Source: CAZSBG01 sp964605145 (GTDB lineage: Bacteria; Zhuqueibacterota; Zhuqueibacteria; Thermofontimicrobiales; Thermofontimicrobiaceae). From it: 64,000 nt of DNA. The position numbers were made by a program, and so were the translations under genes. Under the pieces are notes generated by a model that saw nothing but the letters and a program-made list of their open reading frames with translations, did not search any database and had not been told where the DNA came from. The stretch spans positions 52,612-116,611 of the forward strand of contig CAZSBG010000004.1 in the NCBI GenBank assembly GCA_964605145.1, in the 5' to 3' direction. Positions 24,701 through 31,120 of the stretch are shown here, piece after piece (the first letter of the stretch is position 1; every line of letters starts with the position of its first letter).

Positions 24701-27010
24701 CGTCCGTTGCAGGAAATTGACCTGACCACAGCGCCCGGCAGCGTCATTGGAAATCAAATTCCTGATTTGCACCTGTATGTTCTGGATGAACATTTGATGC
24801 CCGTGCCGGTCGGCGTCCCGGGAGAGCTGTTTGTCGGAGGTGCCGGTGTGGCGCGCGGATACCTGAATCGCCCGGAACTCTCTGCACAGCGGTTTATACC
24901 GCATCCATTTTCCGAGAAGGAGGGCGACCGGCTCTATAAGACAGGCGATCTTGCGCGCTACCTGCGTGACGGCGATGTCGAGTACCTGGGAAGAATCGAT
25001 CATCAGGTCAAGATTCGCGGCTTTCGCATTGAATTGGGTGAGATTGAATCCGTGCTGGTGCAGCATTCCATGGTTCAGGAAGCGTTCGCCCTGGTCAGGG
25101 AAGATGAAGCCGGGAGCAAGCGACTGGTTGCATACCTTGTTGCCACGGCTGAAACTGCTCCCAATATCAGCGAACTGAGAAGCTTCATGCAGAATAAAGT
25201 GCCTGATTACATGGTGCCATCCGCTTTTGTGTTCATGGAAAAATTGCCTCTGACGCCGAACGGTAAAATTGATCGGAAATCATTGCCTGTTCCAGATCAC
25301 ATCCGTCCTGAGCTGGAGAGTGTTTACGTGGCTCCAAGAACCGAGGAAGAGAAAAAACTGGCGGAAATTTGGGCGAAATTATTGAATCTCGAGCAGGTGG
25401 GCATTAAGGACAATTTCTTTGAGTTGGGTGGCGATTCTATTTTGACTATTCAGGTGATCGCCCGGGCAAAATCTGCCGGATTATATATCACCCCGCTGCA
25501 AATGTTTCAGTATCCAACCATTGAAGAATTGGCCGCTGTGGTTGAAACCAATGGTAAAATTCATGCTGAACAGGGCGTGGTAACAGGGACGGTTCCGCTC
25601 ACTCCGATTCAGCGATGGTTCTTTGAACATCATCCGTATGATGAGCATCATTTCAATACGTCACTCTTCTTTGAATTGGGCCAGAAACTGGATATTGAGA
25701 TTCTGCAGGAAACGCTGAAACGAATGCTCATGCAACATGATGCACTCCGCCTGCGATTTTTCAAAATTGAAGGAACATGGGTGTCTGAAAATGCGGATAT
25801 CGATGAGCAACTCCCGTTCTATTATATCGATCTGACGAAGAAACGGGGCAGAAATCAGAAGAACGCGTATGAATCAGCGAAAATGGATTTGCAGACCACG
25901 TTCGATTTAGCGAACGGTCCGCTAATAAAAGTGGCATATTTTGATTTTGGTTCCAATCGGGGCGATAAATTGCTGGTTGTATTTCATCACCTGGTAATCG
26001 ATGGTGTTTCTCTGCGATTTTTCATGGAAGATTTCATGACGATTTACATGCAATTGAACATGAAAAAAGACGTTGTGATGCCGCAAAAAACAACATCGTA
26101 CCAGTACTGGGCAATGAAGTTGTCCGAATATGCACAAAGCGAAGAGGCTCGCAGCGAAATCGAATACTGGCAGCAACTGAACGATTTCAAAAACGCGTCT
26201 GTTCCGGTTGATTTTCAAAATGGTGAAAATACCTATGGAATTTCTGAAGATATTACATTCTCTTTGAGCGAAAAAGAAACCAGATTCTTATTGCAGACAG
26301 TGCCTGCCGTGTATCACGTTCAAATGAATGATATCTTGTTGACAGCTCTTGTGAAAACATTCAGAAAGTGGACCGGGAATTCGAATCTTCTTGTTGAAAT
26401 GGAAGGGCATGGCCGCGAAGGCCTTTTCAGGGACGTGGATCTCTCCCGCACAATTGGGTGGTTTACCAGTATTTTTCCTGCAATGCTTGATTTGGAAAAA
26501 GCTGAAGGCATTGAGCAGGAATTGGAAAAAATCAAAAATCAATTGAATGAAATCCCGAATCGGGGTATTGGGTACAATATTCTGAAATACCTCGCTGAGG
26601 ATGATGAAGTGAAAAAGCTGTTCGAGAAATTTCCCCATCCGGAAATCAATTTTAATTATCTTGGACAGTTTGATCAATTACCGGACATTGAAAATAACGG
26701 TAATGGCGATGTAAAAGATGGGAACGGTTCAGCAGAGTTCGCCCATGATGTCATTCCCATGCGAATGGCTATGGAATCACCCGGGCCTGAACAGAGCCGC
26801 GATGTAGAACGAAGTGCTGTATTGTATTTTGTCTGCGTAATCAATGGGGGTCAGTTACACATCAGATGCCTGTACAGCAAAGGATTGCACAGAAGCTCTA
26901 CAATTAAAAATCTGGTGAAAAACTACATTTCCGAGTTGCGTAAGATAATTACTTCCTGTCAGAAAAAAGATAAAGAACAGATTCTAATCGAGGAAAAACA
27001 ATTATTGTAG
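12752..27010 (+). CDS. Nonribosomal peptide synthetase, four modules, (C-A-PCP)x4 then E
   Basis: 4752 residues. I chose ATG 12752 because GGAGAG lies four bases upstream; an in-frame ATG at 12710 would add 14 unlikely residues. Carrier serines are at 15836, 19031, 22223 and 25436. Codes aligned by eye to GrsA: module 1 DVGEIGSIDK (known Orn code), module 2 DATKIGEVGK (close to Asn DLTKIGEVGK), module 3 DASTVAAVGK (closest to a Tyr code), module 4 DFWNIGMVHK (known Thr code). The protein ends in an epimerization domain (HHLVIDG at 25985-26005, EMEGHGRE), so the last residue should be D-configured. No thioesterase, reductase or terminal condensation domain follows, and the tail lacks the TPSDF docking motif seen on the first synthetase. 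It is therefore probably the last enzyme, with release in trans. The second condensation domain reads HHIISDD (16412-16432), with Asp in place of the usual Gly. Confidence 0.97.
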   Translation: MAEQNYHTQEQDVFVFPASYAQQRLWFLDQFEPNSPFYNIPSAVRFRGELNLDALYKSIHEIIARHETLRTTFGKVDGNPVQIIHPGLKIDIPIIDLSSREEEHRETEAIKLAQKEARKPFNLSTGPLVRVTILKLDENDHVILFTLHHIISDGWSMGVLIKEVSILYSTFSKSLPSPLPELPIQYADFAEWQQEWLTGDVLEKQISYWKDQLDGSLQILELPTDRPRPAVQTANGDDVSRVLPKTLTQSIKKLCSQEDVTIFMALLAAFNTLLHRYTNQESITVGSPIANRTRAEVEELIGFFVNTLVLKSDFYEDQTFRQLLQKVKETTLGGYANQDVPFERLVEILQPDRDMSHSPLFQVMFILQNNPMSGGIDLPEVSLSTLDINAGTSTFDLTLMVTEQSQGLDVTIEYNTDLFDADTMHRMIDHFEMLLTSIVADPDQDVSKLSILPEAEFQKEVIEWNNYDSDYPQHVNVNHVFEKQVEETPHNVAVSTCEESITYEDLNRRANQLAHYLQKRGVGPEQVVSICAGKSIELIVAVLGVMKAGGAYLPIDPTYPEERIAYMLEDSKASILLTMNELVDQLPDSNADVISIDATWDEISKESAENAVSGTNENNLVYLIYTSGSTGKSKGVMVVHKTLVNAYYAWEEAYLLKQGVSSHLQMASFSFDVFSGDFVRGLLSGGKLVLVNRDLLLEAEKLYHLMVQEKVDCAEFVPAVLRNLIQYLEETGQNLAFMKALIAGSDSWYVAEYKEFQKYCGPETRLINSFGLTEATIDSTYFESIHQLTSSNERLVPIGIPFANTKIYILDRHLQPVPIGVPGELCVGGAGLARGYFNRPDLTSEKFIADPFSQEPDARMYKTGDLARFLPDGNIEFLGRIDNQVKIRGFRIELGEIESTLGKHPDVSEVVVTAWEDRPGNKRLVAYVVVDNDEESMVSELRTYLKEKLPDYMVPSFFIILDAMPLTPNGKIDRRSLPAPDQDTIAEASEVYVAPRTPSEEKVAVIWSKILNIEKIGIHDNFFELGGHSLLATQVVSRIREAFDVEIPLRNIFEFPTVAELTHQIDVAVLSDTGLVAPPIVPVSRDQEMPLSFAQQRLWFLDQLEPGSPFYNIPDAVRFQGALNIDALEASINEIVKRHESLRTNFIDVDGKPSQIIHESRTIPMKKIDLRELPKARREAEVERLAKEEAQQPFNLSDDALLRVTMLMLDEEEFVILFTVHHIISDDWSSSVLIQELAIIYDAFNNNRPSPLPEPVIQYADYAHWQQNWLQGEVLENHLNYWKNQLSDSPMLLELPTDKPRPSVQTFNGSFVNFEIPEDLTKSIRSLCNQDGATLFMTLLAAFQTLLYRYSGQDDICVGSPIANRTKSEMESLIGLFINTLVFRTDLAGDPSFKELLSRVRKVALEAYAHQDIPFEKLVDILRLDRDLSHSPLFQAMLVLQNAPMDVQELPGLRISPLETHSGTAKYDLTMFIVEEGDKLSGALEYNTDLFEEGTINRMLKHFQILLKGITSKPEQHIAKIPLISEAEAQQFVIEMNATQVGYTNDQYIHKMFEMQVDENPEAMAVVFDAEKLSYSELNESANQLAHYLQKMGVGPEVMVGICMERSLELMVALMGTLKAGGAYVPIDPSYPSERLNHMLHDSNVQVLLTQEKLKSHFPADIDHVICLDKQWEEIEPENNENPDVHISTDNLAYVIYTSGSTGTPKGTLISHKGLRNYLCWCMEAYSLKEGRGSLVHSSLAFDATITGLYAPLLVGRTVYLAPETKDIEILKKILTKEQNFSLIKITPAHLELLGQQLEPEVAAKATHSFIIGGENLTTEHIEFWQKHAPDTLLVNEYGPTETVVGCMNYRVPADLHAGSVSIGHSINNMQIYILDAHLNPVPTGVKGEMYIGGLGVARGYHNRPDLTAEKFIPDPFSQEPGTRFYKTGDLARYYFDGNIEFLGRLDDQVKIRGFRIELGEIEAVLGQHSAIEEVVVIAGKASKSAEFRLVAYIVTTDDSMPSISELRDFLKEKLPEYMIPSIYMKLDELPLTPNGKVDRKALPEPEITRSEMHKTFVAPRNPVEKQIAEIWSELIGIDKVGIYDNFFELGGHSLLATQMNSRIRKSFNIEFPLLAVFESTTLEELALQVEKTSGDAYAQLAPSIEPVDREKVVDLPLSFAQQRLWFLDKLEPGNTFYNIPTAIRLKGKLDVDALEKSMMEILKRHDSLRTNFYERDGIPYQKIEQDIQFELERIDLIGKPHAERETEVLKLAGEDARKPFDLSRGPLFRASLIILDENDHVILFTMHHIISDGWSVNIMIQEIATIYDSLANQKQIALPVLPVQYADFAHWQRNWLQGEVLGRQLQYWVEKLSDAPSLIELPTDRPRPSVKTFNGALQSFDIQPELTGALRKLTETSGATLFMSLLAAFQTLIHRYSGQDIIPVGSPIANRNQMETEGVIGFFANTLVFSTDFSGDPSFNDLLKRVRKTALGAYEHQDIPFEKLVEVLQPERDMSYTPLFQVMFVMQNKREHSYYTSDLEIAPIIAESGTTQYDLTLSIEEGAEEISGVLEYNTDLFNKETITQIIGNFQTLLQTAVENPDLPISRLALLKEAEEQGMLYDWNSTASQYVEDRCVHQLFEEQVVATPEKIAVVFEDEQLTYKELNERANQLANHLRKLGVGTEILVGLCVERSLDMIVGLLGILKAGGAYLPIDPTYPVDRIDYMIADAQVGIVLTQQQLVNHISTNDGTQTICLDSDWEHISHQSTENHDAHIQIDNLAYVIYTSGSTGRPKGVMLRHRGINNLTKSQIADFAVDETSRILQFASFSFDASISEIFTALLSGATLYLAQKDTLLSASGLVSFFKNNEITIVTLPPSLLNILEPEDLAGLKTIVSAGEACTKAIANKWHQAVRFVNAYGPTEATVGVTSYIIDHIPAEGSTIPIGKPVSNTKLYILDEFMNPVPRGVAGELFIGSVGLARGYINRPDLTAEKFVPNPFSDESGARLYRTGDLVRFFADGNIEFLGRLDHQVKIRGYRIEIGEIESALNQHEDIQQAVVTAKKMPYSDNDHQLVAYMVLTQDREFTVNQARDFLKERLPEYMIPTYFITLSKLPMLPNGKINRKALPDPEVSDVASSGHEYVAPRTPTEELLAVLWGEILGVEKVGMFDNFFELGGHSLLATQLVSRVKNAFQVELPIRDFFETPFIFQLAQIINKLKLEQDSIEVPNIERVDRDRQLMLSFAQQRLWFLDHLEADTASYNLPSAIRVTGDLNVKALNYSLNEVIRRHEILRTRFTAIEGKPIQVIVPELTMEIPIVDLQHLPEEERENHALELAVEEAQKPFDLKKCPLIRVKLVQLKDNEYVLLFTMHHIISDGWSMGILIQEVGALYDAYLNKKPTPMPDLAIQYVDFAQWQRTWLQGKTLDMQIDYWKNQLAGSTPLLALPTDRPRPPIQTYQGRTKTFEIPKELSTAISRISRQEGATLFMTLMAAFQTLLYRYSGQEDINVGTPIANRNKSETESLIGFFVNTLVIRTDFTGEDTFQDIIRKVRETSLGAYAYQDLPFETLVDIIQPKRNTSHTPLFQVMFVLQNLPMGAQELTDLVLEPIEPETGIAKFDLTLTMVESPDGFNGSFEFNTDLFDPETIDKMILHFRNLLEAIAEAPAAPISKLQFIAEDERNQMLTEWNDTTFEYANDSCIHELVEQWAEKTPDEIAAVFEDQTLTYAELNKKANQLAHYLQKSGVGPETLVGMYMERSMDVVISILAIIKAGGAYVPMDPVYPQDRIAFMLEDTATPILLTQTQMLDRLPEVNTRMICLDEEWETIAKENSDNIKTEIDPENIAYVIYTSGSTGKPKGCMINHNHVIRLFKATDDWFHFDSNDVWTFFHSYAFDFSVWEIWGALLYGGKLVVVPYMISRSPEGFYELLAKERVTVLNQTPSAFRQLIRAEEVVGMAPDLALRLIIFGGEALELNSLKPWYDRHGDKKPQLVNMYGITETTVHVTYRPLQEIDLTTAPGSVIGNQIPDLHLYVLDEHLMPVPVGVPGELFVGGAGVARGYLNRPELSAQRFIPHPFSEKEGDRLYKTGDLARYLRDGDVEYLGRIDHQVKIRGFRIELGEIESVLVQHSMVQEAFALVREDEAGSKRLVAYLVATAETAPNISELRSFMQNKVPDYMVPSAFVFMEKLPLTPNGKIDRKSLPVPDHIRPELESVYVAPRTEEEKKLAEIWAKLLNLEQVGIKDNFFELGGDSILTIQVIARAKSAGLYITPLQMFQYPTIEELAAVVETNGKIHAEQGVVTGTVPLTPIQRWFFEHHPYDEHHFNTSLFFELGQKLDIEILQETLKRMLMQHDALRLRFFKIEGTWVSENADIDEQLPFYYIDLTKKRGRNQKNAYESAKMDLQTTFDLANGPLIKVAYFDFGSNRGDKLLVVFHHLVIDGVSLRFFMEDFMTIYMQLNMKKDVVMPQKTTSYQYWAMKLSEYAQSEEARSEIEYWQQLNDFKNASVPVDFQNGENTYGISEDITFSLSEKETRFLLQTVPAVYHVQMNDILLTALVKTFRKWTGNSNLLVEMEGHGREGLFRDVDLSRTIGWFTSIFPAMLDLEKAEGIEQELEKIKNQLNEIPNRGIGYNILKYLAEDDEVKKLFEKFPHPEINFNYLGQFDQLPDIENNGNGDVKDGNGSAEFAHDVIPMRMAMESPGPEQSRDVERSAVLYFVCVINGGQLHIRCLYSKGLHRSSTIKNLVKNYISELRKIITSCQKKDKEQILIEEKQLL

Positions 27011-27024
27011 AGGTTGCAGTATTT

Positions 27025-28098
27025 ATGGACGCACTATTGGGTCTTACTTTTAGGGATTGGCTTCGTTTGCTAAAAGAAAATCGATTTAAAATAGATCGGA
27101 AGTATTTGGGGCGAGCGATTTATGTTACTCTGATGAGTTTTCAAAATTCAATAGGAAAACGAAAAGAAGATGAAGCGTACGGCGGTTTGATTCAAAATGT
27201 AAGAATTAAACAACCCGTTTTCATTTTAGGGCATTGGCGGTCCGGCACGACGCTTTTACATGAACTTATGGTTCAGGATGACCAGTTTGCCTATCCAAAT
27301 TTGTTTCAGGTTTCGCATCCAAATACGTGTTTGATCCGCGAAGCTTTGGTGGACAAAGCGATGCGGGATGCAGAATCAGAAAAACGTCACATGGACAACG
27401 TTCAGTTAACGTATGAAAGTCCCGGTGAAGATGAAGCCGCTCTTGCCGTAATGAGTCTTCGCTCGCCGTTAATCGGATGGTCTTTTCCCAAGCAGGAAGA
27501 TTTTTATGATCGATTTCTGACGTTTGAAGGAGTCAATGGAGGGGATCTTGAAGCGTGGAAAAATTCATTGGTCACTTTTTTGAAGAAATTGACTTGGCGT
27601 TATGAACGGACACTGCTTCTCAAATCTCCAACGCACACAGCTCGGATTAAGCTGCTGCTGGAATTATTTCCAGACGCAAAATTCATTCACATTGGCAGGG
27701 ATCCGTATACCGTATTTCGTTCTACTCGAAATTTATATAAAAAAGCGGCGCCAAATTCATATCTTCAAACACCGGTGAATGGACTGGATGAAGGTATTTT
27801 TAAGCGTTACAAAATAATGTACGACGCTTTTTTCAGGGAACGAAGTTTGATCCCGGCAGGGAATTATTGTGAAATATTTTTTGAAGATCTGGAAAGAGAT
27901 AAAATCGGGCAGGTTGAAAAAATTTATGATACCTTATCAATGCCGGGATTCGATACATTTAAACCAAAGTTGGAAGTTTATTTGAATGGCATGAAAGATT
28001 ATAAGAAAAATAAATACCAGCCCTTACCGGACGAATTGAAAAAAAGAATTTTTGAAAACTGGAAACGCAACTTTGAAGAATGGGGATATTCAAATTGA
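27025..28098 (+). CDS. Sulfotransferase-family protein
   Basis: 357 residues, starting 14 bases after the last synthetase and so very likely in the same operon. The PAPS 5'-phosphosulfate loop is visible as GHWRSGTTLLHEL near residue 70. The 3'-phosphate-binding segment appears as IHIGRDPYTVFRSTRN near residue 230. The family transfers sulfate from PAPS to hydroxyl or amine groups of small molecules or peptides. The position right after the NRPS genes suggests tailoring of the peptide, for example O-sulfation of a Tyr-like or Thr residue. That substrate is inference; some sulfotransferase-like proteins of this group have no known acceptor. Confidence 0.85.
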   Translation: MDALLGLTFRDWLRLLKENRFKIDRKYLGRAIYVTLMSFQNSIGKRKEDEAYGGLIQNVRIKQPVFILGHWRSGTTLLHELMVQDDQFAYPNLFQVSHPNTCLIREALVDKAMRDAESEKRHMDNVQLTYESPGEDEAALAVMSLRSPLIGWSFPKQEDFYDRFLTFEGVNGGDLEAWKNSLVTFLKKLTWRYERTLLLKSPTHTARIKLLLELFPDAKFIHIGRDPYTVFRSTRNLYKKAAPNSYLQTPVNGLDEGIFKRYKIMYDAFFRERSLIPAGNYCEIFFEDLERDKIGQVEKIYDTLSMPGFDTFKPKLEVYLNGMKDYKKNKYQPLPDELKKRIFENWKRNFEEWGYSN

Positions 28099-28184
28099 GG
28101 ATGGATGTAATTAGGTCATGATGATTTTATAAAATAACTTAAGTGAACAAAAGATGCTGAAAAGCACGATGTCAGGAGAATTGA

Positions 28185-29465
28185 ATGAATAGTCCCACGA
28201 AATTATTTAATAAAAATTATTTTTTACTGTGGCAGGGACAGGCGGTCAGTAAAATCGGCTCACAGTTATATTTGATTGCGATTGTTTTATGGCTGAAACA
28301 TGCAACGCAATCCGGAACGTTAGTTGGATTGATGCCTGCTGTCGGAGGTATCATTGCTGTTTTGTTAGGACCAATTGGCGGCACCTTCGCAGATTTGCAT
28401 TACAGACGAAATATTATCATCTGGACAGACGTACTTAGCGGGATTGCAGTCATCGCATTGTCGGCCATGGTATTTCTGTTCCCGACAAATACGAAACTCA
28501 TCGTTATATGTATATTTATGATTTCGGTCATCATGTCAACGCTCTTGTCATTTTTCGGTCCGGCCATCGAGGCATCCATTCCGGAATTGGTTCCGAAGTC
28601 AAAACTTCAGGGCGCAAATACACTGAGTCAATTATCCAATCAAATGTCAGTTCTGATAGGACAGGGGCTCGGGGGGGTGCTATATACCATTCTCGGCGGC
28701 CCTTTAATTTTTCTGTTAAATGGAGTGAGTTATCTTTTTTCAGCAACGAGCGAAGCATTTATCACAATCCCTCAGGTCTTGCCGGAAAAGAAAAAGATTG
28801 GTGTCAAGGCGCGGTTCAGTGAGTTTAAAGAAAACGTAATGGAGGGTTTTCATTACATCTGGAGAAAATCAGGATTGAGGGAACTTTTTACTGTGGCTGC
28901 GGTTCTTAATTTTTTTAATATGCCGATTATTATTTTATTGCCCTTTTATGTCGAAGACCATTTGGGAGTCAGTTCTTCCTGGTATGGGATTTTGATGGCG
29001 CTGTATGCAATTGGCTCCCTGCTGGGTTACACATTCGGCAGCGTTCGAAAATTTGGCGGCTCTGAACGGCGCGCTTTTATGATATTTTTCCTGATTTTTG
29101 AAGCGGCGATTTATGCGTTCCTGGGTTTAACCACCTCCATTAAAATTGCACTTGTTCTGGCTGTGATTGCCGGCTTTGCAAGTGGATTTATTACGTTAAA
29201 TATCACGACATTATTGCAATTGACCACGCCGGGAAATATTCGTGGGCGTGTTTTTGGCGCGCTTGGAACAATGGTTTCAAGCATCGCGCCTCTGGGTATG
29301 GCCCTTGGTGGAGTTGTATTCGATTTGCTCGATCAAAATGTGATGATAATCTATGTAACCTGCGGAAGTGTCATGGCTGTTTTGTCAACTTTTATTTCAT
29401 TTAATAAAAATTTCAGGGAATATATTGCGTACGAAATTCCTGACGAAGAACCCATACAAACTTAA
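28185..29465 (+). CDS. MFS transporter, probable peptide exporter
   Basis: 426 residues with about 12 hydrophobic segments. The N-terminus (FLLWQGQAVSKIGSQLYLIAI) and the following GPIGGTFADLHYRRNIIIW loop are typical of the MFS_3 group, which includes the enterobactin exporter EntS. A ribosome site AGGAGA lies five bases before the ATG. Its place between the NRPS tailoring gene and the MbtH gene makes export of the finished peptide, and self-protection, the likely job. It could also be a generic drug efflux carrier. Confidence 0.85.
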   Translation: MNSPTKLFNKNYFLLWQGQAVSKIGSQLYLIAIVLWLKHATQSGTLVGLMPAVGGIIAVLLGPIGGTFADLHYRRNIIIWTDVLSGIAVIALSAMVFLFPTNTKLIVICIFMISVIMSTLLSFFGPAIEASIPELVPKSKLQGANTLSQLSNQMSVLIGQGLGGVLYTILGGPLIFLLNGVSYLFSATSEAFITIPQVLPEKKKIGVKARFSEFKENVMEGFHYIWRKSGLRELFTVAAVLNFFNMPIIILLPFYVEDHLGVSSSWYGILMALYAIGSLLGYTFGSVRKFGGSERRAFMIFFLIFEAAIYAFLGLTTSIKIALVLAVIAGFASGFITLNITTLLQLTTPGNIRGRVFGALGTMVSSIAPLGMALGGVVFDLLDQNVMIIYVTCGSVMAVLSTFISFNKNFREYIAYEIPDEEPIQT

Positions 29466-29594
29466 GCTGAAGAAAGTGTCACAATTTAAGTCAAAAATAT
29501 GTCCTGGCATTTACGCAAATTCCTGAGTGAGTATGTAATAATAATTTGAGTCTGGAAGATGAAGTGGGGATTCGATTTTTCAAAGGAGAAAAGA

Positions 29595-29912
29595 ATGTCT
29601 GAGTATTGTAAAGCATATAAATTATCCCAACTCCAAAATTTTCCTGATTGGAAAATAAAGATCGAGAATGGTGGAACGAACGGAAAAGAAACTGAGAGAA
29701 AGAGTCAAACTGCTGAAAAGTATTCAGGGGGTGATTTTCTATTTTTACACGACAGCTACATTGTGACCGAAGGAATATTTGAAGACAAAAATATAATTTT
29801 TGATAATGTTACCCCGGCATGGAAAAAATTTTGCAAAGAACAGCTAAAATTCGAAATTCCGACTTTTGAATCTGTCCAGCCTGAAATGGGGACAGAAGAA
29901 AAATCAGAATAA
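29595..29912 (+). CDS. Small protein of unknown function in the NRPS cluster
   Basis: 105 residues. ATG 29595 is preferred over an in-frame upstream start because AAGGAGAA precedes it by four bases. The protein is soluble and mostly charged, with no signal peptide or membrane segment. Two short blocks look conserved in style: EYCKAYKLSQL at the N-terminus and IIFDNVTPAWKKFC near the C-terminus, each with one Cys. I do not recognise the family. The position between the exporter and the MbtH gene suggests a role in peptide assembly or resistance. Confidence 0.75.
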   Translation: MSEYCKAYKLSQLQNFPDWKIKIENGGTNGKETERKSQTAEKYSGGDFLFLHDSYIVTEGIFEDKNIIFDNVTPAWKKFCKEQLKFEIPTFESVQPEMGTEEKSE

Positions 29913-30002
29913 ATCAATCCACGTTAAGGGGGAATGGGGCAAGGGTGTCTTAACAATGAAGCACCTGAGATCATCTGTAACTTTAAAAATAGAGGTGACA
30001 AA

Positions 30003-30221
30003 ATGAACAGAGAAGAAAGAGAAGATACCACAATTTACAAGGTTGTAATCAACCACGAAGAACAGTACTCAATTTGGCCTGCAGACAGAGATAATCCGCT
30101 TGGCTGGAAAGATGCCGGAAAAACCGGGCAGAAAGCGGAATGCCTGGAATACATCAAAGAAGTCTGGACTGATATGAGACCGCTCAGTCTGCGAAAGAAA
30201 ATGGAGGCTGCTGAGAAATAA
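30003..30221 (+). CDS. MbtH-like protein
   Basis: 72 residues. The family signature is clear: EEQYSIWPADRDNPLGW, then CLEYIKEVWTDMRPLSLR, with the conserved tryptophans. MbtH-like proteins bind adenylation domains and are often needed for their solubility and activity. The ATG at 30003 has GAGGTGA four bases upstream; a longer in-frame extension from 29934 has no such support. It is the last gene before a hairpin, so it probably closes the synthetase transcript. Confidence 0.96.
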   Translation: MNREEREDTTIYKVVINHEEQYSIWPADRDNPLGWKDAGKTGQKAECLEYIKEVWTDMRPLSLRKKMEAAEK

Positions 30222-30253
30222 TCAGCGAACTGCGGAAAAAAAATATTCTGCCG

Positions 30254-30290
30254 GGGGACTGTTATATAAGACAGTCCCCTTGCTTTATAC
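30254..30290 (+). terminator. Hairpin after the MbtH gene, probable terminator
   Basis: A perfect 9-bp stem (GGGGACTGT at 30254-30262 and ACAGTCCCC at 30271-30279) with an 8-base loop, followed by TTGCTTTATA. The T-tract is weak, so termination may be partial and let some transcription reach the thioesterase gene. Confidence 0.55.
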
Positions 30291-30334
30291 GATAAAAAAG
30301 AATACATAAAAAAATTTTATATCGTTTTAAAAAT

Positions 30335-31120
30335 ATGATCCAATCAAAAAATACTAATAATTGGTTTGGATACTACAAACCCAAACCTGATTCGAAAATT
30401 CGGTTATTCTGTTTTCCTTTTGCCGGCGGCAATGCGTTGACGTACCGGACATGGAGTGATAATCTTCCTCATTGGATTGAAGTGTGCCCGGTTGAATTGC
30501 CCGGCCGCGGCAGTCGGTTGAGAGAGACACCGTTCATGGATATCCCTTCGCTGGTGAGCGCGCTGGGCAAGGCGCTCGCTATATTTCTTGACAAACCGTA
30601 TGCATTTTTCGGCCACAGTATGGGCGCATTGATTGGCTTCGAGCTGGCGCGGTATTTCAGAAAAAATCAATTGCCGCAACCCATTCATTTTTTTGCGTCA
30701 GGGCATACAGCGCCACCATGGCCGGATTCGCATCCACCGATTCATAATTTGCCTGAGCAGCAATTCATTCAGGAGCTCCGGAAGTTGAATGGCACCCCGG
30801 ACGCCGTGTTGAATAACGATGAGTTGATGCAATTATTGCTGCCGATCTTGCGGGCTGATTTTGCCATGAACGAAACATACGAGTTTACACAAGACCAGCC
30901 GCTCGAATGCCCGATTTCTGTTTTTGGCGGCGAAAATGATCGCGATGTGAACAGGGAAAGCCTCGAGGCATGGCAAAATGAGACCACATCCGATTTTTCA
31001 CTGAAAATTCTCCCCGGCGGACATTTTTTTATTCAGACGTCCCGGCAGGTCATTCTGCAATCCATTGAAACTGAGCTTTCCAATTCTATGGGAAAAAATG
31101 CATCGAGGAGAGCTGTGTGA
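30335..31120 (+). CDS. Type II thioesterase (alpha/beta hydrolase)
   Basis: 261 residues. The nucleophile elbow is GHSMGAL near residue 93. A likely catalytic Asp lies in GGENDRDV and a His in LPGGHFFIQ. The N-terminus (RLFCFPFAGGNALTYRTW) is typical of GrsT/SrfAD-type thioesterases, which clear mis-primed or stalled carrier proteins. No thioesterase domain is fused to the synthetases in view, so this enzyme might also release the product, although type II enzymes usually only edit. Its stop overlaps the next start. Confidence 0.92.
   Translation: MIQSKNTNNWFGYYKPKPDSKIRLFCFPFAGGNALTYRTWSDNLPHWIEVCPVELPGRGSRLRETPFMDIPSLVSALGKALAIFLDKPYAFFGHSMGALIGFELARYFRKNQLPQPIHFFASGHTAPPWPDSHPPIHNLPEQQFIQELRKLNGTPDAVLNNDELMQLLLPILRADFAMNETYEFTQDQPLECPISVFGGENDRDVNRESLEAWQNETTSDFSLKILPGGHFFIQTSRQVILQSIETELSNSMGKNASRRAV

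Noticed and set aside
30335..31120. The thioesterase as the fused chain-terminating enzyme
   Set aside because: It is a separate gene with type II features; release by it is possible but not shown by sequence.
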